A stretch of 64,000 nucleotides of DNA from Cylindrotheca closterium (Eukaryota; Bacillariophyta; Bacillariophyceae; Bacillariales; Bacillariaceae), in NCBI GenBank assembly GCA_933822405.4, contig CAKOGP040001747.1, positions 136,113 to 200,112 on the forward strand, written 5' to 3'. This document shows positions 30,353 to 40,536 of this stretch, one piece after another; positions within the stretch are counted from its first letter, which is position 1; every line of letters starts with the position of its first letter. A model generated the notes under the pieces. It was not told the origin of the DNA, did no database searches, and was given only the letters and a program-made list of their open reading frames with translations. Position numbers and translations under genes: made by a program.

Positions 30353-31006
30353 TTACGCTGCAGCAGCTGCCTGAGATTCTGCAGAGGATGGAACATTCCT
30401 CGTAAAGCCGCGCAAGTGACGCAGCCGTGATGTGCAGCCTTGGTCCACCATCAGTAACAGTACCGTCATCAGATGCTTAAAGTACTGCGTGGACTGTTCC
30501 GGGTTGCCCGTCTGTTGGTCAATCACGGCCATGTTGTTGATGACAACGAATTGAAACAACATGCTGTGACAGGCCCGACTGTGAACCCCATAGGCCAATC
30601 CATATAATCGTCTTGACATTAAGAGATACCTTTGCGAAGCGTCCTTGTCTTGTTGTTGTTGCGCGAATAGTTGATGGGCAAGTGCCGAGTTGAAGATGAC
30701 TACCGCCGACACCATGGTGTATTCGGTCGCAGTTGGCGGCAGTAGAATACCTTGTTCGTAGACAAACGCAGTTTTCCTGTTGGCTCTATCATTGCTGGTT
30801 GTGTCTACTTCCGAGAGAAGCATGCATTGGTCCAAGCAATCAAGGGGAGAAGGTATCGTCGAAGTGGTCCCAGATGGTGTTGTATCCAGATGCTGCAGGA
30901 GTAACAGTACGGACGCTGAAGACTCGAGGGCACTAGGGTAATCGTGTTGTCGGATATAGGCCACAGTCGCACTGTTTTGATGGATGACTTGTTGCATATT
31001 ATTCAT
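30353..31006 (-). CDS. Small diatom-type helical protein
   Basis: A 217-residue protein from MNNMQQVIHQNSATVAYIRQ; the frame is open upstream to 31126 but that part looks like leader. Alpha-helical, with blocks VSAVVIFNSALAHQLFAQQ, YGLAYGVH, LFQFVVINNMAVIDQQTGN and YFKHLMTVLLLMVDQG. This layout (FN-x-A-L-x-x-Q-L, then INN-x-A-x-I, then a helix of Leu/Met) is a pattern I associate with an expanded family of diatom proteins that look like degenerate TPR pairs. It has no signal peptide and ends in an Ala run. Function unknown. A fragment of its 3' end is duplicated at ~29970. Confidence 0.62.
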   Translation of the reverse strand: MNNMQQVIHQNSATVAYIRQHDYPSALESSASVLLLLQHLDTTPSGTTSTIPSPLDCLDQCMLLSEVDTTSNDRANRKTAFVYEQGILLPPTATEYTMVSAVVIFNSALAHQLFAQQQQDKDASQRYLLMSRRLYGLAYGVHSRACHSMLFQFVVINNMAVIDQQTGNPEQSTQYFKHLMTVLLLMVDQGCTSRLRHLRGFTRNVPSSAESQAAAAA

Positions 31007-32907
31007 GATTGAATGTTGTGGTTTTGGGTATTTTTGTTGGTTGTGAGTTGTGAGTGCAAGTGATGAGGTTTGGTGAAATGGTTTTTCGGTCCTGGTCAGC
31101 ACTTGCAGGCAGGTGGGATCCACCAAGGGATATTAGAACCCAAAAAATAAACAAACTATTTATGGCTGCTCGCACACACTTATCTCCCCGTTTTCTACGC
31201 AGCACTATGAAAAACCAAAGCGCGAAAAAGAGAAGACCTCGCTATTTCACCGTCGCTGGCCAGTTAATTCTACAGGATTTCGTGTAGTTACGCCCCTCTG
31301 AATGTGGGTTATATTTATGGTTCGTTTCGACTCGAATGGTGGCGACTAAGCGAACTTTAGAGTCTTTCAAGCATACTTAACGTACACGCCCGGTTTCCAG
31401 ACATCGATTGCGGTCTGAGAGTTCTACTTCATATCATATTGGGATTGACGGGAAAAAATGCTTTATCGTAGTGAAAACACTGCCGCTGACGTTCTGTTAC
31501 GTTTTGAACTCGAAGTACGGTACCAAAATCTACCTGTTATCGGCAAATTTAGGGTTACTGTTATTCGTTTGGTTACTGCGCGCACGAACAACATGTTCCT
31601 CACATTTATAAGTCCCACGCCTCGTTTCGGGGTAATATGTGGCGGATTGTCAGTGGAGAAAGAACGAAGTACTAAATGTGCACTTTCTTGGTTCTGTCAG
31701 TTTTTATATGACACACATATTCCGACGTCAGAAAAATGGTTCTTCTATGTATTCCAGTTCCCGTAGGGTTCCGTGGAGGCTGCATTTGGGACCTCCAATG
31801 ATGCACATCTTCACTCGTGGTCGGGGAGCCTTCGTTTCGGGACCGCCTGCAATATGAATATCCCCCGAAGATGCATGGTGCCATAGATCTCGTTACAGTA
31901 CAAGGTACCTATGTAAGTATCGTACGGTACATGTATGGTACGTGCTACGTGTCCACGAACAGTAACAGGGGGAGACTGAGTGAGCCGATTGAGTGAGTGG
32001 GTTGGATGATTGCTTTCTTTGTATCGATTGCCTTGTTGTTCTTGCTTTCTAGAAAGTACTAGCTAGAAAGTAACCATGAACGCAGCTCCTAAATACTGCT
32101 TCTCGTACATGTGCGATTATCTAGACGAAGCTACTACTAGTCCATCATGTGATTGATTGATTGATTGATTGATTCAAGCTCTTACGAAGACGAAGTGCTG
32201 ATGAAGGTGGTGGCTGTTGCACTTTGAGCCCCTTGGACGCACTTGTGGTCGAGCAGTCAATCGTGCGGCAGATCACTTCCCCTTGTGTCAGTTGCAACTA
32301 AATTCATTTTATCATCTTGCAACCTCCTGATCGGCGAAAGTGGAGACGGAAGATATGTTGATATAGTCGAGTGAGTCGGTTAGCAATAACACTGCTTCTA
32401 TATCTATCTATCTCTAAGAGCTCTACTCTCTTGCTCATATCGTCCCAATACCTTCTAACAGTTTTCATGGTACAGTAGCATAAGATTTTCTAGCCGAAGC
32501 TATGTCTGTACCGTTTCATCAAGCGAATAATTCATTCATTCATTCATTCAAGCTCAGCAGTGAAGGCCTTGCATAGTCCTCAAGACCCCCTTTCATGATT
32601 ATCCCTCCAATAATTCCCCCCTTGTTAATTGCACCCCTTCATTTTTAAAAAATCGCGAGCCAGCCTGATTTTTCATTCGACCAGGTCAAACCAATGCAAT
32701 TACTCAATGGATGGCATAGCATAGCAACAACCAAACTTGTGAGACAAATACAGTACATGTACTGTACATTATTGTCATACTCGTGCTATATCAGTTAGTA
32801 CTTGCAACAATATACTTCGCCCCTTAATTTTGCACAGCACTAGACTTTGAAAGTTTCGGAATCCATTTGCTAGAAGAACTCCAGAAGCAAACGAAAACGA
32901 CAAAAGA
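31007..32907. other. Gene-free stretch, 1.9 kb
   Basis: The longest stretch without a supported gene. It contains a GATT tetranucleotide run at ~32150-32173, an ATTC run at ~32528-32550, GTAC-rich sequence at 31905-31945, and a perfect 16-bp palindrome ACAGTACATGTACTGT at 32750-32765, 142 bp upstream of the next start. A GCGCGAAAA (E2F-like, reversed) lies at 31220-31228. Confidence 0.5.
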
Positions 32908-34077
32908 ATGTTACCAGCAACACAACGAATTCGACTGCAAAGTGCCATCTCAAGATTAGTTTATGGGGTTGTTTTGCTGGCCTTTTTATTCAACCAACAT
33001 GCAATAGCGGAAGCAGTGGAAGACAAGCCATTTCAGATTCTTTGTACTACGACGCGGCGATACGTTAAAGTAGGATCGTACAAAATTCGCTGTCATACCT
33101 TCAAACGTTTGGCCGAACACTTTGGCAAGAACGTTGAAGTCACAGTAGTTCCTCAAGATCAATTGTACCCTGAATGGAAGGGTGATAATGCGGAACTCGT
33201 CGCCAAGAAGTTTGATGCTACAGTTGTCATCAAACGAGCAATTCCACCGGAAGAAAGGTTTGGCAAGATGTTTATGGATGTGGTGGATTCCTACACCATT
33301 ACCCATGAGAACCTTGATCCTGCGTACGATGCAATTGTTCAGAGCATTCATCATGGGAACGATATATTTTCAAATCGCACATTCCATGTGGTGGAGCATT
33401 GGTACAATAGTTTCCCTCAAGATATGATGGCCAGTACAGATCTTCCCGTGGTTCCTCTTCCACCTGTCCATCCGGTCGAAGTATTGAAATTGGGAACCTT
33501 GTGGACCAACGAAGATGAAGAATGCGCCTATTTGCATTCTCCTTCTATGCAATACACTTGTATCTCTGAAAAATATCGTATTGAATTGTGGTACCAAGAC
33601 TATTTCGAACCCAAAGAGAAACCACGTGTGGACGCTCTTTTGTCGGATCCAGACCAAGGCACTGGTCGACTTTACTTTGAGCTCTTTTGGAAGTTTGATG
33701 TCCTAGTTGTTCCAGCAAAGGCTGGCAACCCTGCCAAGCTGAGGTTTGGCAATGTCCAACGTGCCGTCAGTCAGATGCGGAGCGGTGTCCCCATTTTGCT
33801 GGAGATTTATGGCGACATTCTCGAAGATTTCATGGACGAATACAATTATCCCTGTGCCTACGTTGTTCCAGGAAAGAACTACCAGGCTCGTCACGAGTAC
33901 ATGACCTTTGAAAAGGCCGTCTTGCAAATGAAGAAACCAGATGTTCGAAGAGCATGTCAAGAGGCTGGCATTCGCATTGCCAAGGATTATTCGCCCTTTC
34001 GGATTGTCAAGAAGCAACTGGAGGGAATGGGATACAAGGGAGAATTTAACTATCCTAAAGGGACGACAAAAGACTAG
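32908..34077 (+). CDS. Secreted protein of unknown family
   Basis: A 389-residue protein with an N-terminal basic region and hydrophobic core (LVYGVVLLAFLFNQHAIAEA), a signal peptide probably cut after AEA. The rest is soluble and mixed alpha/beta, with blocks PFQILCTTTRRYVKVGSYKI, FDVLVVPAKAGNPAKLRFGN and VPILLEIYGDILEDFMDEYN. The VPILLEIYGD segment with upstream G-N-V-Q-R-A recalls the end of GT-B glycosyltransferases, but no nucleotide-sugar motif is clear, so I do not assign that function. One exon; Met at 32908 follows an A-rich leader. Confidence 0.7.
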   Translation: MLPATQRIRLQSAISRLVYGVVLLAFLFNQHAIAEAVEDKPFQILCTTTRRYVKVGSYKIRCHTFKRLAEHFGKNVEVTVVPQDQLYPEWKGDNAELVAKKFDATVVIKRAIPPEERFGKMFMDVVDSYTITHENLDPAYDAIVQSIHHGNDIFSNRTFHVVEHWYNSFPQDMMASTDLPVVPLPPVHPVEVLKLGTLWTNEDEECAYLHSPSMQYTCISEKYRIELWYQDYFEPKEKPRVDALLSDPDQGTGRLYFELFWKFDVLVVPAKAGNPAKLRFGNVQRAVSQMRSGVPILLEIYGDILEDFMDEYNYPCAYVVPGKNYQARHEYMTFEKAVLQMKKPDVRRACQEAGIRIAKDYSPFRIVKKQLEGMGYKGEFNYPKGTTKD

Positions 34078-34340
34078 AAATTATTGAATGATTCATATGA
34101 TGTAAACAGTATTATACACAAATAGGCAATATTAGATTCTTGTTCGAGTTTATTGTATGTTCGCTTCATTTACGTTTGTGTTGTACTCGTATCAGTACCG
34201 CGTGCGTAGAAGGAATGGACCAGCATCGAATTGTTGACAATTAGAAGTATTGGACTGCGTGACGATCTACCAAAGAATTAACGGTATTCTTGCAGTAGGA
34301 TGATGATAATGATGATGATGCTATAGAAAGCTACAAGCCA

Positions 34341-35396
34341 CTACAGCTCTTCCTCCTCCTCTTCTTCATCTTCGTCCATACTATCAGCTTCTCCTTCGCT
34401 TGGAATTCCCAGAATTCTTGTCAGGATTCTAATTTCCCTATCCGATATGATTTCCTCTCCTCCTTCTCGCAGCCGCCGCAACAAGGCCATATCTTCTTGC
34501 ATGTGTTGTACGCTGGTAGTCCCATCCAAGGGGGTAATACCCAATTTGAGAGCGGTCGCATAGAGTATCGCTTCCGGAGTCAGATTCCTCTTTTGCGCCA
34601 ACCGTACGACCCTACTGTCTCCCAAAAAGTGTCGATTGGCACCCAACGTCCAAAAGCTTTGGTATTCCATCCCATGATCCAAACAAAATTGCCGAATTTG
34701 CACATCGTAGCCAGTATCTCCATAGAATCGATTTTGGACGACGGCTGGTTTGATTCTGGCATTTTCATACAAGTATTTCACCGCTCCCGGATCGTAAAAG
34801 TTGCTAATTCCAATTTGTTTCACCAATCCAGCATCCACCATTTCTTCCATTGCTGTCCAGACTTCAAAATTGTCCTCCCACGAGGATTCGGGACCGTGCA
34901 TGACCCAGGAATCCAAATAGTTTGTCTGCAAATTCTTGAGAGAAGCTTGCAGGGATTGGTGGACTTGATCCCGCAGAGATACTTCTGGGTTGTACGGAAT
35001 ACGGCTGGGATCTTGACCACTTACGGACGTATATTTGGTTTGCAGCCAGACATGGGAACGATCCAAACCAAGTTCGTGGGCCGCTTTGGTCCACCCTTCT
35101 CCGACTCCCGCCTCGTGATAATGCTTGGGCTGACAGGCAGTATCCACATGACGGAATCCAGCATGAATGGCTTGATAGACGAGGCTTGTAGTGGCGTCCT
35201 TCTTCCATGCCGTTCCATATGTCAGACGAGGAAAGGAAGATCCCAAGTCCGTCGGATGGCCATCGTTGTCATATGGTGAAAGAGTACGTTTGGATGGTGC
35301 TTTGCCTGTAGTAGTGGCACCGCCGTCAAGGCATGTCACAGTGGGAGCTAGGGTTGTGTAGAGGAAGAATATGCAAAATAGATGGGATAGCGACAT
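34341..35396 (-). CDS. Aldo/keto reductase with N-terminal signal
   Basis: NAD(P)H-dependent oxidoreductase of the AKR family. All four catalytic residues appear: Asp in RHVDTACQPKHYHEAGVG, Tyr in the same block, Lys in WLQTKYTS, and His in YLDSWVMHGP. GISNFYDPGAVKYLYE is the conserved loop after strand 6. The start MSLSHLFCIFFLYTTL opens a signal peptide, so the enzyme probably enters the secretory pathway, unusual for AKRs; a Met 18 codons upstream is also in frame. The C-terminus is a run of Glu/Asp. Substrate not predictable. It diverges from the LRR pseudogene. Confidence 0.85.
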   Translation of the reverse strand: MSLSHLFCIFFLYTTLAPTVTCLDGGATTTGKAPSKRTLSPYDNDGHPTDLGSSFPRLTYGTAWKKDATTSLVYQAIHAGFRHVDTACQPKHYHEAGVGEGWTKAAHELGLDRSHVWLQTKYTSVSGQDPSRIPYNPEVSLRDQVHQSLQASLKNLQTNYLDSWVMHGPESSWEDNFEVWTAMEEMVDAGLVKQIGISNFYDPGAVKYLYENARIKPAVVQNRFYGDTGYDVQIRQFCLDHGMEYQSFWTLGANRHFLGDSRVVRLAQKRNLTPEAILYATALKLGITPLDGTTSVQHMQEDMALLRRLREGGEEIISDREIRILTRILGIPSEGEADSMDEDEEEEEEEL

Positions 35397-35619
35397 GATT
35401 GTATTTGATATTATCGGAACCACACACCACAACAACGGATGAAGCAACAAAGATTTGATCGAAGACTGAACAACCGGGTTCTTTTTCTCAAACAGATTCG
35501 AAAAATCGAAAATGAGAGAGCATGGTTCCCACCATACCGGTACACGTACACCGCAAGCTACCTACAGATAGGCGCATTCATTTGTGTCTATTTGCAAGTT
35601 CCATATACTGTACTTGAAC

Positions 35620-37092
35620 GATGAAGGCAAGCGTGTACCAGGTACCAATACCAAGGAAATCAGGGAGAAAAGGTACCGAAACATGTTCGAAAACTGATCG
35701 TGAATCCAGGCATTCAGATTTTGCCAACGCGGTTTTGCTATGACTGACTGTAGGCGTTTGCGGCAGGTGACATTGCCCGAGGGATTGATCACTATTTTTG
35801 GTTTTGCTTTTTTTGGGGTGCCAAAGCTTGCTGGAAATCAAGATATGCAGCACCATACAATTTATTGGAGACATGTCGTTTGAGAGTTATTGCCATCTCC
35901 TGACGAAAGTCGAGTTTCAAAGTTCCTTGTCTTCGCCCCATCGGCTCAAGACAATTCGCCACGGCACTTTCCAATGTTGCCTTTCACTTGAACGAATCAA
36001 AATCCCTTCGTCTGTGTACTTTGTTGGTGAATCTGCCTTTGACTATTGCCACAAATTGGTTGAAGCAGATTTGTTAAGAAACGTCCATGATGGAGATTCC
36101 CAGGAGTGGGTTCTCCAATTGTCGCTCCCTGCAGACTGTGAACCTACCAAGCTCATTGGAGCGTATCTGTCATGAAGCATTCATATTTTGCAGCTCTTTG
36201 CTTACCCTTACAGTGCCTCTGGATTCAAAACCGATCGAGATTGAAATTGCATCCTTTGATAAATGTTGCACTCTTGCAAACATTGTGCTTCCGCGAGGGT
36301 CCAAAGCCCACCGATCGGCTTTTAAGAATTGTGTACTTTTGGAAGAACGTTTTGGTGAAGAAGCAGATAGTATTGTCGACGGCTTGATTGATATGCCGTT
36401 TTGACAGCTTTCCTGTCCACAAAATCTGCTACTTCCATGCCTCCACCACCACCACCGACCAAGAACTTCTTCCGTCTGTTATTCAAAAGACAACGGGCGA
36501 CAAGTTACCGCTCGTGGATGGCTTCGGAATGACGCCATTCCACGTCCTTTTCTCGACTGCTGAGCCAAGGCAAGACCTTCTCAAAAGTCCTTCTAGCTAG
36601 TAGACGATTATCCATACCATTCCAGTACATGTATTGCTGTGGAATGCCGAGACGCCAATGGCAAACGACCACTGGATTATTTGATGTCCAATTGGACTAA
36701 AACTAGTGCATCGTTGCTCCAAACATCGCTGCAAAGATGGATGGTCGATGCACTTGCTCGTTGGGGTGCTACATCAGTCCTGGGTGGAGGATATGCAAAG
36801 AAAGGTACAAGCTACTACTATACTCGATGAAGATCATGACGAAGGACGGAGGAACATTTTGTACTCTGAGGTATATTCTATCTTTTCATGTTACAAAGAC
36901 ATGATAGCTTCATCGATGTTGGAAATAGCCTTGTGGAAAAAGCAACTCAAGGGTGGATGGAGCAAGGACGATGCCAAGCGACAGGCAGGAGACCGAGAAG
37001 AATGCCGGTGCGTCTGTGGATCGAACGTTGTGATTCCAAGTGTAGTTGAGTTCTTGGGAATCCATTATCATCCAGTGAGAGCTTTATCCTAA
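35620..37092 (+). pseudogene. LRR_5/ankyrin pseudogene
   Basis: A decayed copy of the genes at 49696 and 51472, nearly full length. YQYQGNQGEKVPKHVRKLIV at 35643 matches YEYQGRKGEMVP in the intact copy; then a stop follows FCYD at 35745. Further breaks: a frameshift at the T7/G4 run near 35812-35820, one near 36085, one near 36390 (GLI then CRFDSF), a stop at 36598, and a frameshift near 36770. Recognisable pieces include LERIKIPSSVYFVGESAFDY, FGMTPFHVLFSTAEPRQDLL and ECRCVCGSNVVIPSVVEFLG. With at least five lesions it cannot code for a full protein. Confidence 0.88.
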
Positions 37093-37346
37093 GTCAACGA
37101 TGTTGGCAGAATTAGTAGTATTTCATTGCTAGTACACCTGTGATAATAAGAAACTTTTGCAAGTGCCGATTCATTCAACAGTGTTGTTTCAACAAAAAAG
37201 GGGTATTGTTTAGCGCTTTCTCCATCCTGCCGGCATATTCCAAAAATAGCGACTGCACAACAACTCACAACTACTGTACAGCACTGGTACTGTCAAGCGT
37301 TACAACAGCCTCCTTGCTCTACCGTAGTAGTAAAATTCGCAGCAGC

Positions 37347-38762
37347 ATGTCTACGGTTGCAAACAAGAAAGAAGATGAAGAGGAGGAAATTCGAAGCTTA
37401 ATCAAGCTTTCCAAAACACCTGATCTTTCCGGCAATGACAATTGGACGCAAATGACAAAGTTGGATCTGTTTCAGGCTGGCCTCTCGACTCTGCCCTCGT
37501 CATTGGCCACGTTGCTTCCTAATCTATCCATTCTGTTCTGCATGAAAAATAAATTCCAGGAGATTCCTGAAGTGATTGGCCAGTGTCCCAACTTGCAAAT
37601 GATTTCGTTCAAATCGAATCAGGTGGAATCCATTCATCCCAATGCTCTGCAAGAACAACTCCGATGGCTCATTCTGACCGACAACAAGATCCAAGAACTT
37701 CCCTCGACCATTGGTCGGTGCAAGAAATTGCAAAAGTGCATGCTTAGCGGCAATTGCCTAGAAAGGCTGCCACCTGAAATTTCCAACTGTCACAACTTGG
37801 AACTCATCCGACTGGCGTCCAACAAATTGACCGAACCACCAATGGAGCTATTGAAATTGCCCAATTTGGCGTGGGTAGCTCTTTCGGACAATCCCTTTCT
37901 AGACAAGGTAGCAGGAGGGGCCACTACTGGAGACGAACTCCTTCATTTAGATGTCTGGGATGAGGATACGACCTTGGATGACCCCACGGTGGGTGTGGAA
38001 TTGGGCAAGGGTGCGAGTGGTGTCACTCGTCGGTACACGACCAAGATGCCCAGCAACCACAACAACCACAACAAGAACAATAGTATTAGTACCAAAAAGA
38101 AGAGAGCCCATCCTGATAATACTAGTGACGACTCCTCTTCCACGCCGTCGTCGCCGTCCATGATGATTACCGTTGCCGTCAAGGAATACTTTTCCACCAT
38201 TACGTCTGATGGGAATCCTCAAGAAGAGCGAAAGGTATCCATGGTAGCCTCCTCTCTTGAATGCAAATCCTTGGTCCACGTGCACGGACGTACTCCAAAG
38301 GGGAACTTGATTATGGAACTACTGAAAGACTACAAGGTCTTTGCCAACCCGCCCAGTTTGGAATCCTGTTCGCGTGATACCTATCCAGACGACGAACAAT
38401 GTTCCGAAACGCGGGCCCTGGCCATGGTGGATGAGTTACTAACGGCACTCATGAAATTGCATCAACATGGAATTTGCCATGGAGACTTTTATGGGCACAA
38501 CATTTTGATTTGCACCAAGGATGAAACGGCTGTATGGTTGACAGACTTTGGAGCGGCATTCTTTTACGAGCCATCATCGGAGTATGGCAAATTGATTCAG
38601 CAAGTGGAGCGACGGGCCTTTTCTCATTTATTGGACGAAATTGCCGCACTCTTGCCACCTACTACTGCAAGTTCATGTCAAGATAAGATCAAGACTCTGT
38701 CGTCACACTGTGCCAGCATGACCTTTGAAGAATTGCATCAGAAATGGACGGAACTAAAATAG
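37347..38762 (+). CDS. LRR-protein kinase of bacterial type
   Basis: 471 residues from MSTVANKKEDEEEE; the frame is open to 37140 and the longer form would add a Cys-rich leader. Residues ~30-190 are five to six classical LRRs (LRWLILTDNKIQELPSTIG, LQKCMLSGNCLERLPPEIS). A kinase domain follows: glycine loop LGKGASG, VAVKEYF (Lys), then HGICHGDFYGHNILI in place of HRDLKxxN, then LTDFGAAFFYE for DFG. The HGDxYxHNIL...DFGAAxFY arrangement with N-terminal LRRs is that of bacterial LRR-kinases, which suggests transfer from bacteria or deep shared ancestry. A low-complexity insert (Asn/Lys/Ser) lies between the glycine loop and the Lys strand. Cytosolic by sequence. Substrate unknown. Confidence 0.82.
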   Translation: MSTVANKKEDEEEEIRSLIKLSKTPDLSGNDNWTQMTKLDLFQAGLSTLPSSLATLLPNLSILFCMKNKFQEIPEVIGQCPNLQMISFKSNQVESIHPNALQEQLRWLILTDNKIQELPSTIGRCKKLQKCMLSGNCLERLPPEISNCHNLELIRLASNKLTEPPMELLKLPNLAWVALSDNPFLDKVAGGATTGDELLHLDVWDEDTTLDDPTVGVELGKGASGVTRRYTTKMPSNHNNHNKNNSISTKKKRAHPDNTSDDSSSTPSSPSMMITVAVKEYFSTITSDGNPQEERKVSMVASSLECKSLVHVHGRTPKGNLIMELLKDYKVFANPPSLESCSRDTYPDDEQCSETRALAMVDELLTALMKLHQHGICHGDFYGHNILICTKDETAVWLTDFGAAFFYEPSSEYGKLIQQVERRAFSHLLDEIAALLPPTTASSCQDKIKTLSSHCASMTFEELHQKWTELK

Positions 38763-38829
38763 AAAATATATGAATGTGTGCTGCTGTGTTCAGTTAGTAG
38801 GCATTGCTAGTTATTATATTATATTTATA

Positions 38830-39939
38830 TTATTCTGCCAAGGACATGTCCAATGGGAGTGACAAGTAGGCATTGGTATCAAAATCGGTACTAGGCTTGA
38901 CGGTTCCCCCCGCACATTCTTCCAAATGTTGGTTTGCCTTTTCCAAACCTCCCATGTCGTGTACCACCTTTTCAAAATCGCTAGCCGAGGAACAAAATTG
39001 GAGCTTTTGTTTGGTGACGGGATCGACAAAGGGAGAAATGACCTTCCAGAATCCTTTAAAGATCCATGGAGGATTGCAAATATAAGCCCGATGCAATCGT
39101 TCTGGATAATGTTTTTGTAGGACGTCCAGGGTGTATTTGGAGGTACTCATGGGGGGAGCATGCCGCAGTGAAAAGCCGTCGTAATCAATGACGATGCAAA
39201 TTTTGGATTGCCCATTCTTGGCGCTACAGGCGATGGATTTTTCCATGTGATAGACCAAATGACGAATGTTTCCCTCTTCGTCATTGGTATTCTCTTTACC
39301 CGGTCGCATATACAGCAACGCCCGCCCATCCTTGTCGTAACCGCGAATGTACAATTTGCCAGTTTCATTTTCTTTGCGTACCACACTGGCCAATTCATCG
39401 AGTGATGATGCCTTGCTTTTGTTGTTGTTGCTGTTGGCATTGTCGCCGTCGTCCTTTTTTTCTTCCTTGGCTTCATCTGCTTCTGCTTCTGCTTCTGCTT
39501 CTTCTTCTACTCCTACTACGTTTGGTGGTGGTTTGTGTTTGTGCAGACAGTGTTTGAGATCTTGGACTTGAAATTCGTTCCGCCATTTCAGAGTTCGTTG
39601 CAAGGCCACAATGGCTTTTTGGACGTCACCCTTTTCGGCTCGCAAATGTCGTAGTGTCATGTATTGGTCGGCCAGAGCTTGTTGTTCCTCGTGAGATAAT
39701 GCTTTCAGGATTTCTTGAATTTGCCCTTGTTCGAGATTTGTCATTTGATACTCGACCGAATCCACGGCCGCTTGGAGGGACTTCAAGTAATCCTCGTCGC
39801 AGGTCATTTTGGGACTACTACTATTGACGTGTATTTGCTGTCCTAATGCTAGAGTTGGTGTTGTAATGAGGAGGCTTGTGGTTATTAGCTCAATGAGGAG
39901 AATGAAGACGAACGAATAATGGCAATAACGACGGAGCAT
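38830..39939 (-). CDS. CRAL-TRIO (Sec14-like) lipid-binding protein
   Basis: 369 residues from MLRRYCHYSFVFILLIELIT, a hydrophobic N-terminus that is a signal peptide or anchor. A CRAL-TRIO N region follows (TLRHLRAEKGDVQKAIVALQ, with TLKWRNEF), then a Glu/Ala/Lys/Asn insert, then the lipid-binding domain: LYIRGYDKDGRALLYMRPGK, KICIVIDYDGFSLRHAPPMS, LDVLQKHYPERLHRAYICNP and PPWIFKGFWKVISPFVDP. These are the Sec14 core strands and gate helix. It probably carries phosphatidylinositol or another hydrophobic ligand. The N-terminal signal is unusual for Sec14 proteins and suggests work in a lumen. The frame is open upstream to 40098 but that part is less likely to be translated. Confidence 0.87.
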   Translation of the reverse strand: MLRRYCHYSFVFILLIELITTSLLITTPTLALGQQIHVNSSSPKMTCDEDYLKSLQAAVDSVEYQMTNLEQGQIQEILKALSHEEQQALADQYMTLRHLRAEKGDVQKAIVALQRTLKWRNEFQVQDLKHCLHKHKPPPNVVGVEEEAEAEAEADEAKEEKKDDGDNANSNNNKSKASSLDELASVVRKENETGKLYIRGYDKDGRALLYMRPGKENTNDEEGNIRHLVYHMEKSIACSAKNGQSKICIVIDYDGFSLRHAPPMSTSKYTLDVLQKHYPERLHRAYICNPPWIFKGFWKVISPFVDPVTKQKLQFCSSASDFEKVVHDMGGLEKANQHLEECAGGTVKPSTDFDTNAYLSLPLDMSLAE

Positions 39940-40536
39940 GCTACAGTTCGCACAGTATAATAATTTGTCGTATTGTACCGTCGCCTGGTAGCTGCTTGGT
40001 AGGAGAAGCCAAAAACGAAAGGATCCGATGACGCTGACGTTGCAAGCGAATAAGCGCATTGGCTGATGCGCACGCGGTCGGCTCATGCAGTATTCCATTT
40101 TCGACTATTCCGAATTGTCTTCGATCAGACTTAGTCCCACTCGCCAACCCAATTGGCGACTTTTGATTGGTGGAGCCAGTCTTTTTCAACGGATCCAAAT
40201 TGAAAATCCAAGCTTCACGTCCGAGTGCAAGATTTTTTTTGAACTTGGGTGTGTGTAAACCTGTACCTGTACGACATTCGCTCCTAGCAATGCCACGCTA
40301 AAAGAACGATAAAAGAAAGGGTCATCCTGTGGTTATAAAATATCTAAAAGCGCTCTTTTGTTGACTACTTGCTCTCTTTCAAAGCCTCTTTGTTACAGTC
40401 AAGTCTAAGTCAAAGTCAAAGTCAAAGTTACACGCATAGATTCATTCAATCTCAATCATTCCATCTCCGTATTCCAGCCGAGATTTTTCATATCCAATAC
40501 AGTACCCAACTCTGTCAATAATACTACAAATACAAA
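39940..40536. promoter_or_regulatory. Divergent promoter region, CRAL-TRIO / H+-PPase
   Basis: A 600-bp region between genes reading apart. AAGTCA is repeated three to four times at 40397-40429, and TACAGTA lies at 40498-40504, 33 bp upstream of the H+-PPase start. The first part could be extra N-terminal coding sequence of the CRAL-TRIO gene. Confidence 0.5.

Noticed and set aside
32150..32173. GATT tandem run as a possible CRISPR or satellite
   Set aside because: A simple tetranucleotide microsatellite with no spacers.
31007..32907. tRNA-like or other RNA gene in the long gap
   Set aside because: No A/B box pair with a cloverleaf could be built by eye.
34497..35279. 260-codon frame opposite the aldo/keto reductase
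   Set aside because: The reverse strand keeps the full AKR catalytic tetrad; this is a shadow.
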